DNA of 64,000 nucleotides from JABDJX01 sp039942715 (GCA_039942715.1 JBDVBY010000001.1:124001-188000), one strand, 5' to 3'. Positions 19,401-27,161 are shown, counted from the first letter of the stretch. The notes: generated by a model not told the origin, from the sequence alone. Translations and numbers: made by a program.

Positions 19401-19832
19401 GCACAAAGATTGGACAATCGCGGGCAGATAGGTGGCGCGAATAACAGACGCCGGTATGGACAAGCACAGACTTATGTTCGCCCAAGACCCCCAGCCTTGA
19501 TCTTCAAGGCCAGCCCATATTTCTTGTGGTCCTGTTAAGGAGAACGGCGCATACGCCCATTCTTGGGGTGAAAGTCTGGGGCCGTCTTCGACTTTGGCGT
19601 GCAAGACTTCCAACAAGCTATCGATGCTGGCTTGGCTGAGCAGGAATTCGTAATCAACGTCCAGTCCGCGTTGGTGCAAAACCTCTAACAATTCCGATGC
19701 GCCAAGCGAGTCTAACCCTTGGGAAACGAGCTTTTTCTCTGGATCAACTGGGCTCTGTAAAATCGAAGCGGCAAGCTCAACCAATTCTTCCTTGGTTGGA
19801 ACCCGGATGCCAATTTCCCTATCCTCAATCAC
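13494..19832 (-). CDS. NRPS-like megasynthase: PCP-C-ATP-grasp-A-PCP-hydrolase-PCP-TE
   Basis: A 2112-residue enzyme predicted to build a peptide-like product. Domains in order: carrier (Ser42 in GLDSLG); condensation, ~90-540, with HHVFAD at 228-233 (the usual DG is DR); a TupA-like ATP-grasp, ~570-870, with PTDYKVFMIG, IFVRLDWYSD and MGEITTFP; adenylation, ~900-1415, with SSGSTGDPK (1059-1067), YGMTEA (1206), YFRTGD (1286) and Lys1404 in TETGKLK; carrier Ser1490; an FSH1-like hydrolase, ~1556-1755, with Cys1656 in GICDG, Asp1709 and His1736; carrier Ser1820; thioesterase, ~1875-2095, with Ser1952 in GFSAAG and His2074. The start is GTG at 19830-19832. The 3' third is visibly richer in A/T codons than its neighbours. 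No PPTase or MbtH gene is in the window. The product is unknown. Confidence 0.93.
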   Translation of the reverse strand: MIEDREIGIRVPTKEELVELAASILQSPVDPEKKLVSQGLDSLGASELLEVLHQRGLDVDYEFLLSQASIDSLLEVLHAKVEDGPRLSPQEWAYAPFSLTGPQEIWAGLEDQGWGSWANISLCLSIPASVIRATYLPAIVQSLCDANDAMRMVLVKSQDDGAKVRQRRVPDFQIPVHVRDAPDAKRDAMRLIEAFEGEECTPFSPSTRALVLSSPNNNGRHWLCITMHHVFADRISMQNLERQFRDILSRGALEFDQSQVVAFSDVARWQTDKLDQAEGQHCQALRALLGGTDVSANRQKLRLCENLSTGSADSPTKAHFSYAQVKALEAHASELETTLPLFIHAVYSALLPQLTGDDKSLRGEEDLLLCQVVSNRERHTTLKHLVGCMDTSVPVAVSLSGDETLASLCKKTQKSFVAAHRCIADLPRGGWLDASEATLFERVPHINIVRAAPSSPSENAPLNIQEHSVDRVQKTRWGLLLRVALPLSEGNADANDSAQEMTIRAFAEDRELAGLASQCLADVLHAILAEPVQTAGELRILETVERIVEHARFAVDQIRQASAMMSNEYKADAFIYDKLIARQQRWFAHNAQHELCRDASNRFVGTVANPFPFTQLDKLKERRFLEERGIPLPKMLHVIPKENLRKNLIKLAPSLPPHFAIKPVGAGHSFGVTLVRDNLNLSQDGIPFDAKSVAAKLHDMAEQGHCIHAGNAFPFNFSSFLIEELVLDEKGFAIPTDYKVFMIGKTFLWLQLHFKKDDVNWVAFVDADFKLLPEPAWDPATCWQTHKALVCIDQREIDARKPKCLPDILNHSHRLASDMDIFVRLDWYSDKNHGALMGEITTFPHMLQPRSFYTPWANKLVKSLWQDPDGVALKTADVTGPYISDPIAQAEVLINEVGAKTPHLEDFIPKTSKALWAVEENVTFKALHAYVSGFDLARFGTSHGERVGLLVANGAQLGALLLATMNRYIAVPIGSTLPASLIAAQVENCAIKTLVVVGGSDEAKKAQDIARDNCGLTLVELAPNSFFALAELPPEAPVGPAARSTAKNGLDDDVLLLQSSGSTGDPKRVAFTLSRLMRSGTMIAKSLDLSPADQGVSMLPLHHIAGIACNLVAPLLSSGSMRFERSFDPKLYITALSGPTGATWSFLVPSMWALLTEYAKSHPELKATRPWPRLRLLRSAGSELSHDTAKELSALFGDTVAVLPTYGMTEAMPIASPCSTYHLKCPGSVGQVLPDVSVEIIDTDHGSFLSVADGIVGEITVKGATVIESYDGAEHTPSSTFTARGYFRTGDLGAFAADGSKWLSIKGRIKDVINVGGETIAPADVEAVLRNCPVFADQAAHVQIMAFARPHSDLGECVAIAIVGADADLDVTRVHAWAEKHLSPAMVPVSFVLLSKFPQTETGKLKRAQFAEQFNAHHSATKLGTLQTYSWLAHETSPKLCTENTTECQRSQVTTHSVTLDQVVAVIQGQVKSQTEIGPDTRLDDAGVNSLAAVHLSNALNDYFQVDLPTWAISDHPTPRALFAWIENSKSGGISVSRDIKTMSAPRKITQPNGSTLRMLFLHGEAADAELMEMSLQATQWSGRLKDKLDFVCVNAPHARKPAPEFHTAALDAGLYEKSEYKSWGVSDPELLEQSISNVLDTLEGHGTINAIGGICDGALVASIVASRRPELKLLLCMSPSPVSRLASQFSDADWPVPCQSIQFVSAQDELHSFAQQLEIARYCSKTHLLQHDEGHAVPKLDRALQNEIGYVLDGLGKNAAGPSSVQITETKTYDTLGETVRNAQAAKQLEPIVHKAFNRILGLEAIDRKSDFFDMGGNSLKALRLSQQLEKDTGVDLPFETLFMEGANVESLTRCIAKWQNSSRHTFSIQLNTPMSGETFFALPALNGHLSDYVALGEALKGLANLVGIRPDILSSKPWNASVSLVDLANEAAKIIRNQTHSNKINLVGFSAAGVVAFETAKFLQDWGFDIGCLAIIDSDATSDGNGWPVPVKYLCEWQKDISRRLRGRDNQRKSFAQLHFRAGLARWAPTPIAIDTPIFFKTECGTIDEEQITKWRKACGDTFRIVPISGGHTSLRTPKIADQIAQNLLSRASPNTRTRATLSCKTLARL

Positions 19833-19926
19833 GTTTCGACCCCATGATGAAGCTATTGCCTAGTTCTGGGTGTCGGATTTTTTCTGCTTAGTAAAGGAGG
19901 ATTCTGCGGGCTATGAAAAACACGCG

Positions 19927-20685
19927 TTAGTTGGGACCTAGTAATTTGGACAGCCCGTTCCAGATTGGCAGAATGGCGGCGAGCAACAGCATACATTGAA
20001 CCAGGATCGGGAAGGTCGTTTCTTTCAACCTCTCCGCCAAAACGCCGCCAATCCAAAGCCCACCAAAAGCGGGGATTGTCACAATCAACCCAATGTAAAT
20101 GGCGGAGTTCTGATAAAGTCCCAATGCGGCCAGCGCTGGCATGTGAAGTGCGGAAAACACGATGAACATCAGGCTATTGGCAAAGATGAATGCAGGGCGC
20201 GTGAGGCCGGATGCGTGAAAGAAAGGAGTGCCGACCATGCCAGAAAGACCGGTCGTTCCATGGACAACGCCCGCAAACCCTCCAGCAAAGGGGGCAAGCT
20301 GCGTGCTGCGGGTCTGCGACAGATCACCGCCGCCAAGGGTTCTGCGGACAAGGTAACTCAATACCAGGCACCCCAGCATGACTTCGAGATAGGCATTTTC
20401 GATATTCTTCAAGAGCACGGTCCCAACCACAAGGCCAATGGCTCCGACTATGATGAACCAACGTAAAAGCGACATATTACGGTGAGCGCGAAATCTCCAA
20501 ACTTGCCAAATGTTGGTCGCCACAACCGGTGGCACAGCAATAGAGAGGGCCAACGGGAGAGAGCCAAAAGCAGTTAGCAACGGGATCGCAAGTATGGGTA
20601 AACCGAAGCCCAAAGCGCCCTTGGCAAGCCCTCCTATGAAGAAGGTTACAGAGGCGAGGAACAGAATGAACGGGTCAATTATCAT
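19927..20685 (-). CDS. TauE/SafE-family sulfite/anion exporter
   Basis: A 252-residue integral membrane protein with about eight hydrophobic helices. The family's repeated signature is visible twice: FFIGGLAKGALGFGLPILAIPLL near residues 15-37 and GGFAGVVHGTTGLSGMVGTPFF near 135-155. TauE/SafE proteins carry sulfite, sulfoacetate or other organic anions out of the cell. It is on the same strand as, and 94 bp upstream of, the megasynthase gene, so it could export a product, or it could be the sulfite exporter for the CuyA-like enzyme 10 kb away. Neither link can be settled from sequence. Confidence 0.85.
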   Translation of the reverse strand: MIIDPFILFLASVTFFIGGLAKGALGFGLPILAIPLLTAFGSLPLALSIAVPPVVATNIWQVWRFRAHRNMSLLRWFIIVGAIGLVVGTVLLKNIENAYLEVMLGCLVLSYLVRRTLGGGDLSQTRSTQLAPFAGGFAGVVHGTTGLSGMVGTPFFHASGLTRPAFIFANSLMFIVFSALHMPALAALGLYQNSAIYIGLIVTIPAFGGLWIGGVLAERLKETTFPILVQCMLLLAAILPIWNGLSKLLGPN

Positions 20686-20807
20686 GACATCACAGACTGA
20701 CCGCCCAAAAGCATCTTTTCACTTAACTCGCCCTCCAAAGGGTAACCCAGACGGGCCAAGCCAAAGAAGTTCTCTCGCGCAGTTGCATGTCTTGTGCTGC
20801 ACGTGAC

Positions 20808-23800
20808 CTACGCATTCGCTTCTTTGTTACGCGTTCCAAAAAACAACCGATAAAAAACGGGCGCTGCGATCAGCGTTAGAATGGATGCAAAGGCCAGTCC
20901 CCCCATGATCGTAACCGCCATCGAGACAAAGAACGCATCTGACAGCAGCGGGATCATGCCAAGGATTGTCGTTCCGGCCGCCAGCACAACTGGTCGGAGA
21001 CGAGAGACACAGGCTTGGACAATTGCATCATCCAAAGACGCTATTTCTTTTTTGACCAGATCGATTTCCTCGACCAAGACGATACCGTTTTTGATCAACA
21101 TGCCAGAGAGGCTAAGAAGTCCGAGCAGGGCTGTGAATGTGAATGGTAGTCCGGTGCCAAGAAGCCCAAGAACCACTCCGTTTACGGACATAGGTACCAG
21201 TAGCCAGATGATCAGCGGTTGACGCAGCGCATTAAACAGGACGATCGAAATCAACACCATCACAAGCAGACTAAGCGGCAGTTGTTGCGCAAGGCTTGCA
21301 TTCGCATTTGCCGAGTTTTCGAATTCTCCGCCCCATTCCATGCGATACCCAATTGGCATTTGCATTGCTTCGACCGCTTCACGGATCTCTGCGTGCACTG
21401 TTGCTGCGGTTAATTCTGGAGGAATATCGGCCTGAACCGTCATTGTCGGCAGGCGGTCCCTGCGGTGATACAGTGTATTGGATGTCGTGACATCCAGGCT
21501 GTTGATCACTTGCTCAAGTGGCACAAAGCCACCTGACGAGTCAGAATAAACGACCTGATCGATCAAGGCGATATCTGCATCTTCCGCAACGCGTAGCATG
21601 ATGGGTATTTGCCGTTCCCCTTCGCGGTAGGTGCCACCTCTGATGCCCTCGGATCCAAGACGCAAAGCGGCGGCAACATCATCTCGGCTGATCCCAGCGG
21701 CCTGCGCGCGGTTTTCGGCATAGTTAGGTTCGATCACAAGTTCCTGTTCGCGCCAGTTGGTTCTGATGTGCATCAGGTTTTGGGATTGCTCCTGCATCAC
21801 GACTTGCGCCTGGCTTGCCAGGGCGCGCAACACGGCAGGATCAGAGCCAGAGAACCTGACCTCAATCGGCGCCCCTCCACCGGGACCAAAGACCAGACGC
21901 TCGGTTCTGAATTCACCGCCCGGAAAATTATCGCGTCCGATGGCATCCAAGTCGGCGCGTAGGGCAGGGATGTCTTCAATGGTGTTCGTTCGGATAATCA
22001 AATGCCCATAGCTCGGGTTTGGCCGCTGCCCTTGGTAGGTGAGCATGAAACGATCAGCGCCTTGGCCAACAAATGTGGTGACGGACACAACGTCTTCGCG
22101 CGCTGCCAACCACTCTTCTACTTGCTTAAGATCGCTGCTTACCGCGTTGATCGACGTGCCTTGGGGCATTTTGTAGTGAGCAAAGAAAAGCGGCGTGTTC
22201 GAGTTGGGAAAGAACTGCTGTTTGACCTGCGCAAAGCCCATATAGCAGGCGACTGTCACCCCAAGCATAAGCACAACGACAAGCCACCGCAGCTTCAGCG
22301 CACCTCTGAGAACCCCGCCATACATGCGGAACATCAGCCCACCATAGGGATCATCGTCGCCACCCGCTGCGCCAACGCGAAATAGGTAGTGGCCAAGTAA
22401 CGGCGTCACCGTGATGGCCAAAAACCAGCTGAGCAAAAGAGAAATCCCGATCACAGCGAAAAGCGAGAACATAAATTCACCTGTCGAATCCGGTGAAAGA
22501 CCAATGCCCGCGAAGGCCATGATGCCAATGACAGTGGCGCCCAACAGAGGGATTTGCGTTCGACTTGCGACATCCTCGCTCGCATCGCGAGAGGATTTGC
22601 CACGCCGCATTGCGATCTGCATGCCCTCGGCAACGACGATTGCGTTGTCCACCAACATGCCCATGGCGATGATCAATGCGCCCAAGGAAATACGCTCCAT
22701 CTCAATCGAGAAAAGTGCCATGAAAAAGAGCGTGCCAACCACCGTCAGTAGCAAAGTGCCGCCAACAACAATAGCAGCGCGCCACCCCATAAACAGGGCA
22801 AGAACAGCAACGACGATGGAAACAGACATAGCAAGATTGATCAGAAAATCGGTGGAGGATTCATCAACTACCACGTGCTGTTCATAGATCGGCTCAAGCT
22901 CAACACCCCAAGGGATATCGCGCTGTAACTCTGCAAACTTGGCCGTCACGCGCGCACCGACTTCCACGATGTTCTCGGTCGCCAAACCCGCCACTCCAAG
23001 CGCAAAAGCATCGTTGCCATTGTGCCTGATCAGCATCGACGGTTGGTCCACGCGGCCGCGCGATACCTCGGCCAAGTCGGTCAGGTTGATGACCTCGCCT
23101 GCAATCCCGACGTTCAAGGCAGCAATGTCGTCGACAGAGTTCGAGCCTTCGGGATAGGCGATGGTCGTTTGGGTGCCTCCATGATCAATGGCCCCGGCGT
23201 CCGAAACTGAGTTGGCCGTCGAAATCGCGTTTAAAAAGATCGTCGGAGATGCGTTGCGGTTCGTGTAAAGCACGGGGTGGCTGTTGATAAATATGGCTTC
23301 TTCAGGAAGCCCGGTGACAGCTACGTCTGCCACACCATCAACGGCAAGAATTTCACGCCTTAAGAATGTGGAAAGATCATGGACTTCTGCGTCGCGTAGC
23401 CCGTCAATTGTAACCGCGTAGTAAAGCCCGAAGACATCCCCGAACTGATCATCCACAAACGGTTGTTGCACACCATCAGGCAATTGGCGTGCAGTGTCGG
23501 AAACACGAGAGCGCAGCTTGTCCCAAATTTGTGGAAGCTCGTCGCCGCCGAATGTATCAACGACTTGGACATCAATGATCGAACGACCGGGCTGATTGAT
23601 TGAAGATATCGTGTCGATCTCGCCCATGTTTTGAATGGCGGATTCCAATGGTTCCGAGACCTCAATCGCCACTTGCTCGGCCGAAGCACCGGGATAGTTG
23701 GTGATGACGACGGCTTGTTTGATCGTGAAGGCCGGGTCTTCAAGTCGACCGAGTGAGAAGAACCCCCAAAGGCCGCCAAAAATACACCCTAGCATAATCA

Positions 23801-23846
23801 GCCATGTGAAGAGCGAACGATCGATCGCGCCGCGTGCAATCGACAT
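20808..23846 (-). CDS. RND-family efflux pump permease
   Basis: A 1012-residue inner-membrane antiporter of the resistance-nodulation-division type, driven by protons. It shows the usual two-fold layout: TM1 at MSIARGAIDRSLFTWLIMLG, a large periplasmic loop, a TM2-6 bundle with GMLVDNAIVVAEGMQ (the TM4 Asp relay), a second periplasmic loop, and a second bundle ending SLSGMLIKNGIVLVEEIDL and RLRPVVLAAGTTILGMIPLL. It resembles the AcrB/MexF-like or VexF-like branch found next to a single fusion protein. Its ATG overlaps the fusion-protein stop (TGATG). There is no outer-membrane TolC-type gene beside it. Confidence 0.92.
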   Translation of the reverse strand: MSIARGAIDRSLFTWLIMLGCIFGGLWGFFSLGRLEDPAFTIKQAVVITNYPGASAEQVAIEVSEPLESAIQNMGEIDTISSINQPGRSIIDVQVVDTFGGDELPQIWDKLRSRVSDTARQLPDGVQQPFVDDQFGDVFGLYYAVTIDGLRDAEVHDLSTFLRREILAVDGVADVAVTGLPEEAIFINSHPVLYTNRNASPTIFLNAISTANSVSDAGAIDHGGTQTTIAYPEGSNSVDDIAALNVGIAGEVINLTDLAEVSRGRVDQPSMLIRHNGNDAFALGVAGLATENIVEVGARVTAKFAELQRDIPWGVELEPIYEQHVVVDESSTDFLINLAMSVSIVVAVLALFMGWRAAIVVGGTLLLTVVGTLFFMALFSIEMERISLGALIIAMGMLVDNAIVVAEGMQIAMRRGKSSRDASEDVASRTQIPLLGATVIGIMAFAGIGLSPDSTGEFMFSLFAVIGISLLLSWFLAITVTPLLGHYLFRVGAAGGDDDPYGGLMFRMYGGVLRGALKLRWLVVVLMLGVTVACYMGFAQVKQQFFPNSNTPLFFAHYKMPQGTSINAVSSDLKQVEEWLAAREDVVSVTTFVGQGADRFMLTYQGQRPNPSYGHLIIRTNTIEDIPALRADLDAIGRDNFPGGEFRTERLVFGPGGGAPIEVRFSGSDPAVLRALASQAQVVMQEQSQNLMHIRTNWREQELVIEPNYAENRAQAAGISRDDVAAALRLGSEGIRGGTYREGERQIPIMLRVAEDADIALIDQVVYSDSSGGFVPLEQVINSLDVTTSNTLYHRRDRLPTMTVQADIPPELTAATVHAEIREAVEAMQMPIGYRMEWGGEFENSANANASLAQQLPLSLLVMVLISIVLFNALRQPLIIWLLVPMSVNGVVLGLLGTGLPFTFTALLGLLSLSGMLIKNGIVLVEEIDLVKKEIASLDDAIVQACVSRLRPVVLAAGTTILGMIPLLSDAFFVSMAVTIMGGLAFASILTLIAAPVFYRLFFGTRNKEANA

Positions 23847-24889
23847 CAGTTGGAAAACCCAAGGAACCGGCGCACAGCCTGACCATCGCTGAGTGAATTT
23901 GCCCCAGCGACAACGATCTCAATCCCGTCGCCAAGACCTTCACGCAGGATGAACTCTCCGTCGTTGTTGGTTTCCAGCACAACGGCCTGTTTGCGAACAA
24001 CACCATTTTCTCCGTCTCCCGGTTCAAAAACCATGAGCGACGTATTTCCAGCATCATCAATGACAACGGCGCTTGCAGGCACAATGGCTTGTTGAGAATC
24101 CGTATTTAGCCCGGCAATAACGGTGATCGAACTTCCCGGCAGCACGCCGGGTCCGGGATCTTCCAGCATCGCTAGGGTGATCTTAAAGGTTTGACCGACC
24201 GCGCTTGCTTCGGCGGTGAATTCGCGGATCAAGAGCGGGATCGTGCGATCCGACCCCGTAAAGCGCCCGACAAGGCTCAGGTCGGGGTTTTCTCCCGCCG
24301 AGCGAAACAGCACTTCGGGTACGTCAATTTCCACGCGCCACTCACTGATATCATGTAGACGCACGACAGGTGTGCCAGCTGAAACGGTTGAGTAATTCGC
24401 AAAGTTCCTACTCGCTAAAAGACCATCAAAGGGCGCCGATAACGTTGCATTTTCAAGTGCATACTGTGCGTCGCGCACCGCTAAGGCCGCAAGGTCAGCT
24501 GCGGATTGCGCATCATCAACCGACACTTGGCTTACGGCGCTAGAAGAAAGCTGATTGAAACGCTCTAACGCACGGTCGGCTTGGTTTTTCTGTACACGGG
24601 CCTGATCCAAAGCGCGCTGAAAGGGTTCAAGATCCAGCTCGGCGATCAAAGCACCTTTGGCGACCTCAGCCCCTTCCAGAACGGGGAAATCCTGGATTTG
24701 GCCAGAGACCTGAAAGGCAAGGTCAACAGTTTGTCGTGCCGTGACGCTGCCAAAGAACTGCCGGGTCAGCACGCGATCCGCCGGATCAAGTTTTGCCACT
24801 TTTACCGGTCGTGCGGCATCGTCTTGCGCAAACGATCCGAGAGTCATCGACAAAAGAAATACGATTGACGCGAATAGGCACTTTTTCAT
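23846..24889 (-). CDS. RND efflux periplasmic adaptor (membrane fusion protein)
   Basis: A 347-residue periplasmic adaptor with a signal peptide (MKKCLFASIVFLLSMTLGSFAQ). The order is that of the HlyD/AcrA family: a barrel-sandwich half (QIQDFPVLEGAEVAKGALIAEL), a helical hairpin (~95-155, ALDQARVQKNQADRALERF), the second half-lipoyl (YALENATLSAPFDGLLASR), then a beta-barrel. It bridges the permease encoded directly downstream to an outer-membrane channel. GAGGACC precedes the ATG. It is the first gene of a two-gene operon. Confidence 0.9.
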   Translation of the reverse strand: MKKCLFASIVFLLSMTLGSFAQDDAARPVKVAKLDPADRVLTRQFFGSVTARQTVDLAFQVSGQIQDFPVLEGAEVAKGALIAELDLEPFQRALDQARVQKNQADRALERFNQLSSSAVSQVSVDDAQSAADLAALAVRDAQYALENATLSAPFDGLLASRNFANYSTVSAGTPVVRLHDISEWRVEIDVPEVLFRSAGENPDLSLVGRFTGSDRTIPLLIREFTAEASAVGQTFKITLAMLEDPGPGVLPGSSITVIAGLNTDSQQAIVPASAVVIDDAGNTSLMVFEPGDGENGVVRKQAVVLETNNDGEFILREGLGDGIEIVVAGANSLSDGQAVRRFLGFSN

Positions 24890-25152
24890 CCGAAGGTCCT
24901 CGCTGACACTTTTAAATTCGTTTCTTGAGAATGCATGATTCCGTACTGATTGAGAACCTCTGCGATTTGAAACTTGAGAAAGATGAGTTCGTGCCTTTTT
25001 TCAACACTTGCTCGAGAACAGCGTCTCGCAGGAAAGCCCAGGGTTGAATTTTGTGAGTGCCGTTCATAGATCATCGGCCTGGCACCAAGCTTTTCTTTGG
25101 CGCAGCTTAATCCCACATAAACAAAGGGCGAGATATCCCACGAAAGAACACC

Positions 25153-25908
25153 ATGACACATGTTGACCTTCCCAAGTTCGCAACGCGATCCGGGTATATG
25201 ACTGAGAAAATTCAGAGCAATTACATTCAAGCGGCGATGGCCAAGGACATATTGCCAGCCGAAGCCCATCGTATGGCGGATATCGTTTCTCTGACGGCAC
25301 CAGGCGATGTGTCAAAGCCGATTCAGTTTTGGCAGTTGTACTCTGTGCTTGGTCAGGACCCTATCGTGGAAATCGTTCAGAGCTTTTATCAACGTGTGTT
25401 TGCGCAGGATGACTGGTTCAAATCTGTGTTTGAGCGTGTTGGTGGCATCAACCACCACATCACTACTCAGGCGTCGATGTGGATCGATGTGATGGGCGGT
25501 GGGCCGTATTACCACGGGGCCGAATTCCGGCTGAACTTTCATCACACGCACAACGCCATACAGTTGATGAACGACAAGGGAGCGGACCTGTGGGCCAAGC
25601 TGATGCTGGAAACGCTGGACGCCTCATCGCATCTTTGGTCTGACGATCCGCGCATTCGGACAAGCATCAATACGTTTCTGTCCTTCTTTATGGATAAATA
25701 CGCCGACGATTTTGCGTTTGAGAACCGGAGCTTTTTCGGGGAAACAAACCCGCCGTATAAGCGCAAGATCAACTTCATGAAGATGAGCGAACAGGCCATC
25801 AACGCGCTGAGCGAGAAAGAGCTTTCCGAGGCCCTGTCTGAGCGCGGGGTCGATGTTGCGCAGTACGAAGGGAAAGCCGCAAAGGTGAACAAGGCGCTGA
25901 TGATGTAG
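25153..25908 (+). CDS. Truncated-hemoglobin-type globin with N- and C-terminal extensions
   Basis: A 251-residue heme protein. The globin core, ~60-190, has the group 2-like features FYQRVFAQDDWF (Tyr79 at the B-helix position), HHITTQASMWIDVMGGG, and FRLNFHHTHNAIQL with candidate heme-ligand histidines at 130, 131 and 133. Such globins bind O2 or NO. The core is preceded by ~55 residues and followed by a helical tail (LSEKELSEALSERGVDVAQYEG) like a small HeH/SAP-type motif. Group 2 globins are usually ~130 residues, so nearly half the protein is extension. A second in-frame ATG at 25198 is a possible start. The gene stands alone, with a strong hairpin at its end. Confidence 0.82.
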   Translation: MTHVDLPKFATRSGYMTEKIQSNYIQAAMAKDILPAEAHRMADIVSLTAPGDVSKPIQFWQLYSVLGQDPIVEIVQSFYQRVFAQDDWFKSVFERVGGINHHITTQASMWIDVMGGGPYYHGAEFRLNFHHTHNAIQLMNDKGADLWAKLMLETLDASSHLWSDDPRIRTSINTFLSFFMDKYADDFAFENRSFFGETNPPYKRKINFMKMSEQAINALSEKELSEALSERGVDVAQYEGKAAKVNKALMM

Positions 25909-25918
25909 TCATCAGCGC
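25894..25918 (+). terminator. Perfect inverted repeat spanning the globin stop codon
   Basis: GCGCTGATGA (25894-25903), loop TGTAG, TCATCAGCGC (25909-25918): a perfect 10-bp stem. The loop ends with the TAG stop codon of the globin gene. The sequence that follows is moderately T-rich (TTTGCGCTGTTCGTTTGTTT). A transcription terminator or mRNA 3'-end structure is likely; it also insulates the two-component module downstream. Confidence 0.6.
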
Positions 25919-25954
25919 TGCACTTTGCGCTGTTCGTTTGTTTGCCGCCGAATT

Positions 25955-26028
25955 CTTACACCTTACAAAACTGTAAGCTGCGAAAGATTTCGCTGTATAG
26001 TTGCTCTCCCATATCTGTCTCATCGAAA
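25955..26028 (+). promoter_or_regulatory. Predicted regulated promoter of the PepSY/two-component operon
   Basis: The 90 bp upstream of the PepSY gene hold CTTACA (25955-25960), CTTACA (25962-25967), TGTAAG (25972-25977), TGTA (25994-25997) and CATATCTGTCTCATCGAAA (26010-26028). TGTAAG, TGTA and CATATC occur at the same distances upstream of the small membrane protein gene at 28512. CATATCT would serve as the -10 element, and the TGTA boxes, 22 bp apart, as binding half-sites of the response regulator. CTTACA-AAAC-TGTAAG is also a perfect 6-bp palindrome. Confidence 0.55.
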
Positions 26029-26067
26029 GGCAAAGAGCCTTAGCAAACTGAACCGAGGAGATGAGAT

Positions 26068-26382
26068 ATGGACATGAAGAAAACAACTGGCGGCGCGTTG
26101 GCAGGACTGGTTTTGACGGGCGGGATGCTGACAGCTGTATCCGCACAGACAGCGGCAGAACAGACGGGACTGAGTGAAGCGCAGGTGATCGAAATCGCGC
26201 TGCTCGAAGTGCCGGGCGAAGTGCAAGAGATCGAGCTGGAAAGTGAGGACGGCATTCAAGTCTTTGAGATCGAAATCCTTGCCAGCGATGGCACAGAGAT
26301 GGAGGTTGAGATTCACGCGGATACGGGTGAAGTTCTGGAAATTGAAGCCGAAGGCGACGATGATGACGCGGACGACGATTAA
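26068..26382 (+). CDS. Small periplasmic PepSY-domain protein
   Basis: A 104-residue protein with a signal peptide (residues 1-26, MKKTTGGALAGLVLTGGMLTAVSA) and a single PepSY domain: LSEAQVIEIALLEVPGEVQEIELESE, then FEIEILASDGTEMEVEIHADTGEVLEIEAE. The C-terminus is an acidic run (DDDDADDD). PepSY proteins are periplasmic and often sit with two-component systems, where they are thought to inhibit proteases or take part in ion sensing. The acidic tail could bind cations (inference). It is the first gene of the two-component operon. Confidence 0.85.
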   Translation: MDMKKTTGGALAGLVLTGGMLTAVSAQTAAEQTGLSEAQVIEIALLEVPGEVQEIELESEDGIQVFEIEILASDGTEMEVEIHADTGEVLEIEAEGDDDDADDD

Positions 26383-26477
26383 ACCAGCATTGGGCTTAGC
26401 AACGCCCCGCATTCCCTCCACGACGCTGCCTGCAAAGGCGGCGTCACTCTTGTTTTCCGACCGATTTAAGGACGCCA

Positions 26478-27161
26478 ATGCGTATTCTGCTTTTAGAAGA
26501 TGATAAACAGCTTGGGCCCTGGATTGCAGGCGGGTTGCGCGAGGAAGGGCATGTCGTTGATCATTTCGAGGATGGGAAAGATGCGCTAATGGCGGCCATG
26601 GGGCAGGACTATGATCTGCTGATCCTTGATCGTATGGTGCCCGGCCTTGATGGGTTGGCTGTTTTGAAATCCCTGCGCGCCTCCAAGAACACAACACCAG
26701 CGCTGTTTCTGACTGCTTTGGGCGAAGTTGATGCACGCGTCGAAGGGTTTGAAGCGGGTGGTGATGATTATCTGACCAAGCCGTTCGCTTTTGTAGAGCT
26801 GTCCGCGCGCGTCAATGCTTTGGGCCGTCGCTTGGATCCGGGCGAGGCGGGAGCGGCAGAGAAGACCACGCTTCGTTACGGCGATTTAAGCCTTGATCTG
26901 CTCGCACGTCGTTGCGAGCGACGAGGGCAGGGCATTGATCTGATGGCGAAAGAGTTCAAGCTTTTGGAGTACTTTATGCGACGTCCGGGTCGTCTTGTGA
27001 CCCGCACGATGTTGCTTGAGCAGGTGTGGGACATGAGCTTTGATCCCACCACCAGCGTTGTCGAAACTCACATCAGCCGCCTGCGCTCGAAGATCGACAA
27101 GCCGTTTGATGATGCCCTTTTGCGCACGCGGCGCGGCGAGGGATATGTCTTTGGTCGCTAA
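26478..27161 (+). CDS. OmpR-family response regulator
   Basis: A 227-residue transcription factor. The N-terminal receiver (1-~115) has the acidic pair LLLEDDKQLG, the phospho-acceptor Asp51 in LLILDRMVPGLDG, and the conserved Lys in YLTKPFAFVEL. The C-terminal winged helix (~130-225) has DLMAKEFKLLEYFMRRPG, MLLEQVWDMSFDPTTSVVETHISRLRSKID and the closing RTRRGEGYVF. It belongs to the QseB/TctD-like group. AAGGA precedes the ATG. It overlaps the kinase gene by 17 bp. It is the obvious candidate to bind the repeated TGTAAG half-sites at 25972 and 28430. Confidence 0.93.
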   Translation: MRILLLEDDKQLGPWIAGGLREEGHVVDHFEDGKDALMAAMGQDYDLLILDRMVPGLDGLAVLKSLRASKNTTPALFLTALGEVDARVEGFEAGGDDYLTKPFAFVELSARVNALGRRLDPGEAGAAEKTTLRYGDLSLDLLARRCERRGQGIDLMAKEFKLLEYFMRRPGRLVTRTMLLEQVWDMSFDPTTSVVETHISRLRSKIDKPFDDALLRTRRGEGYVFGR

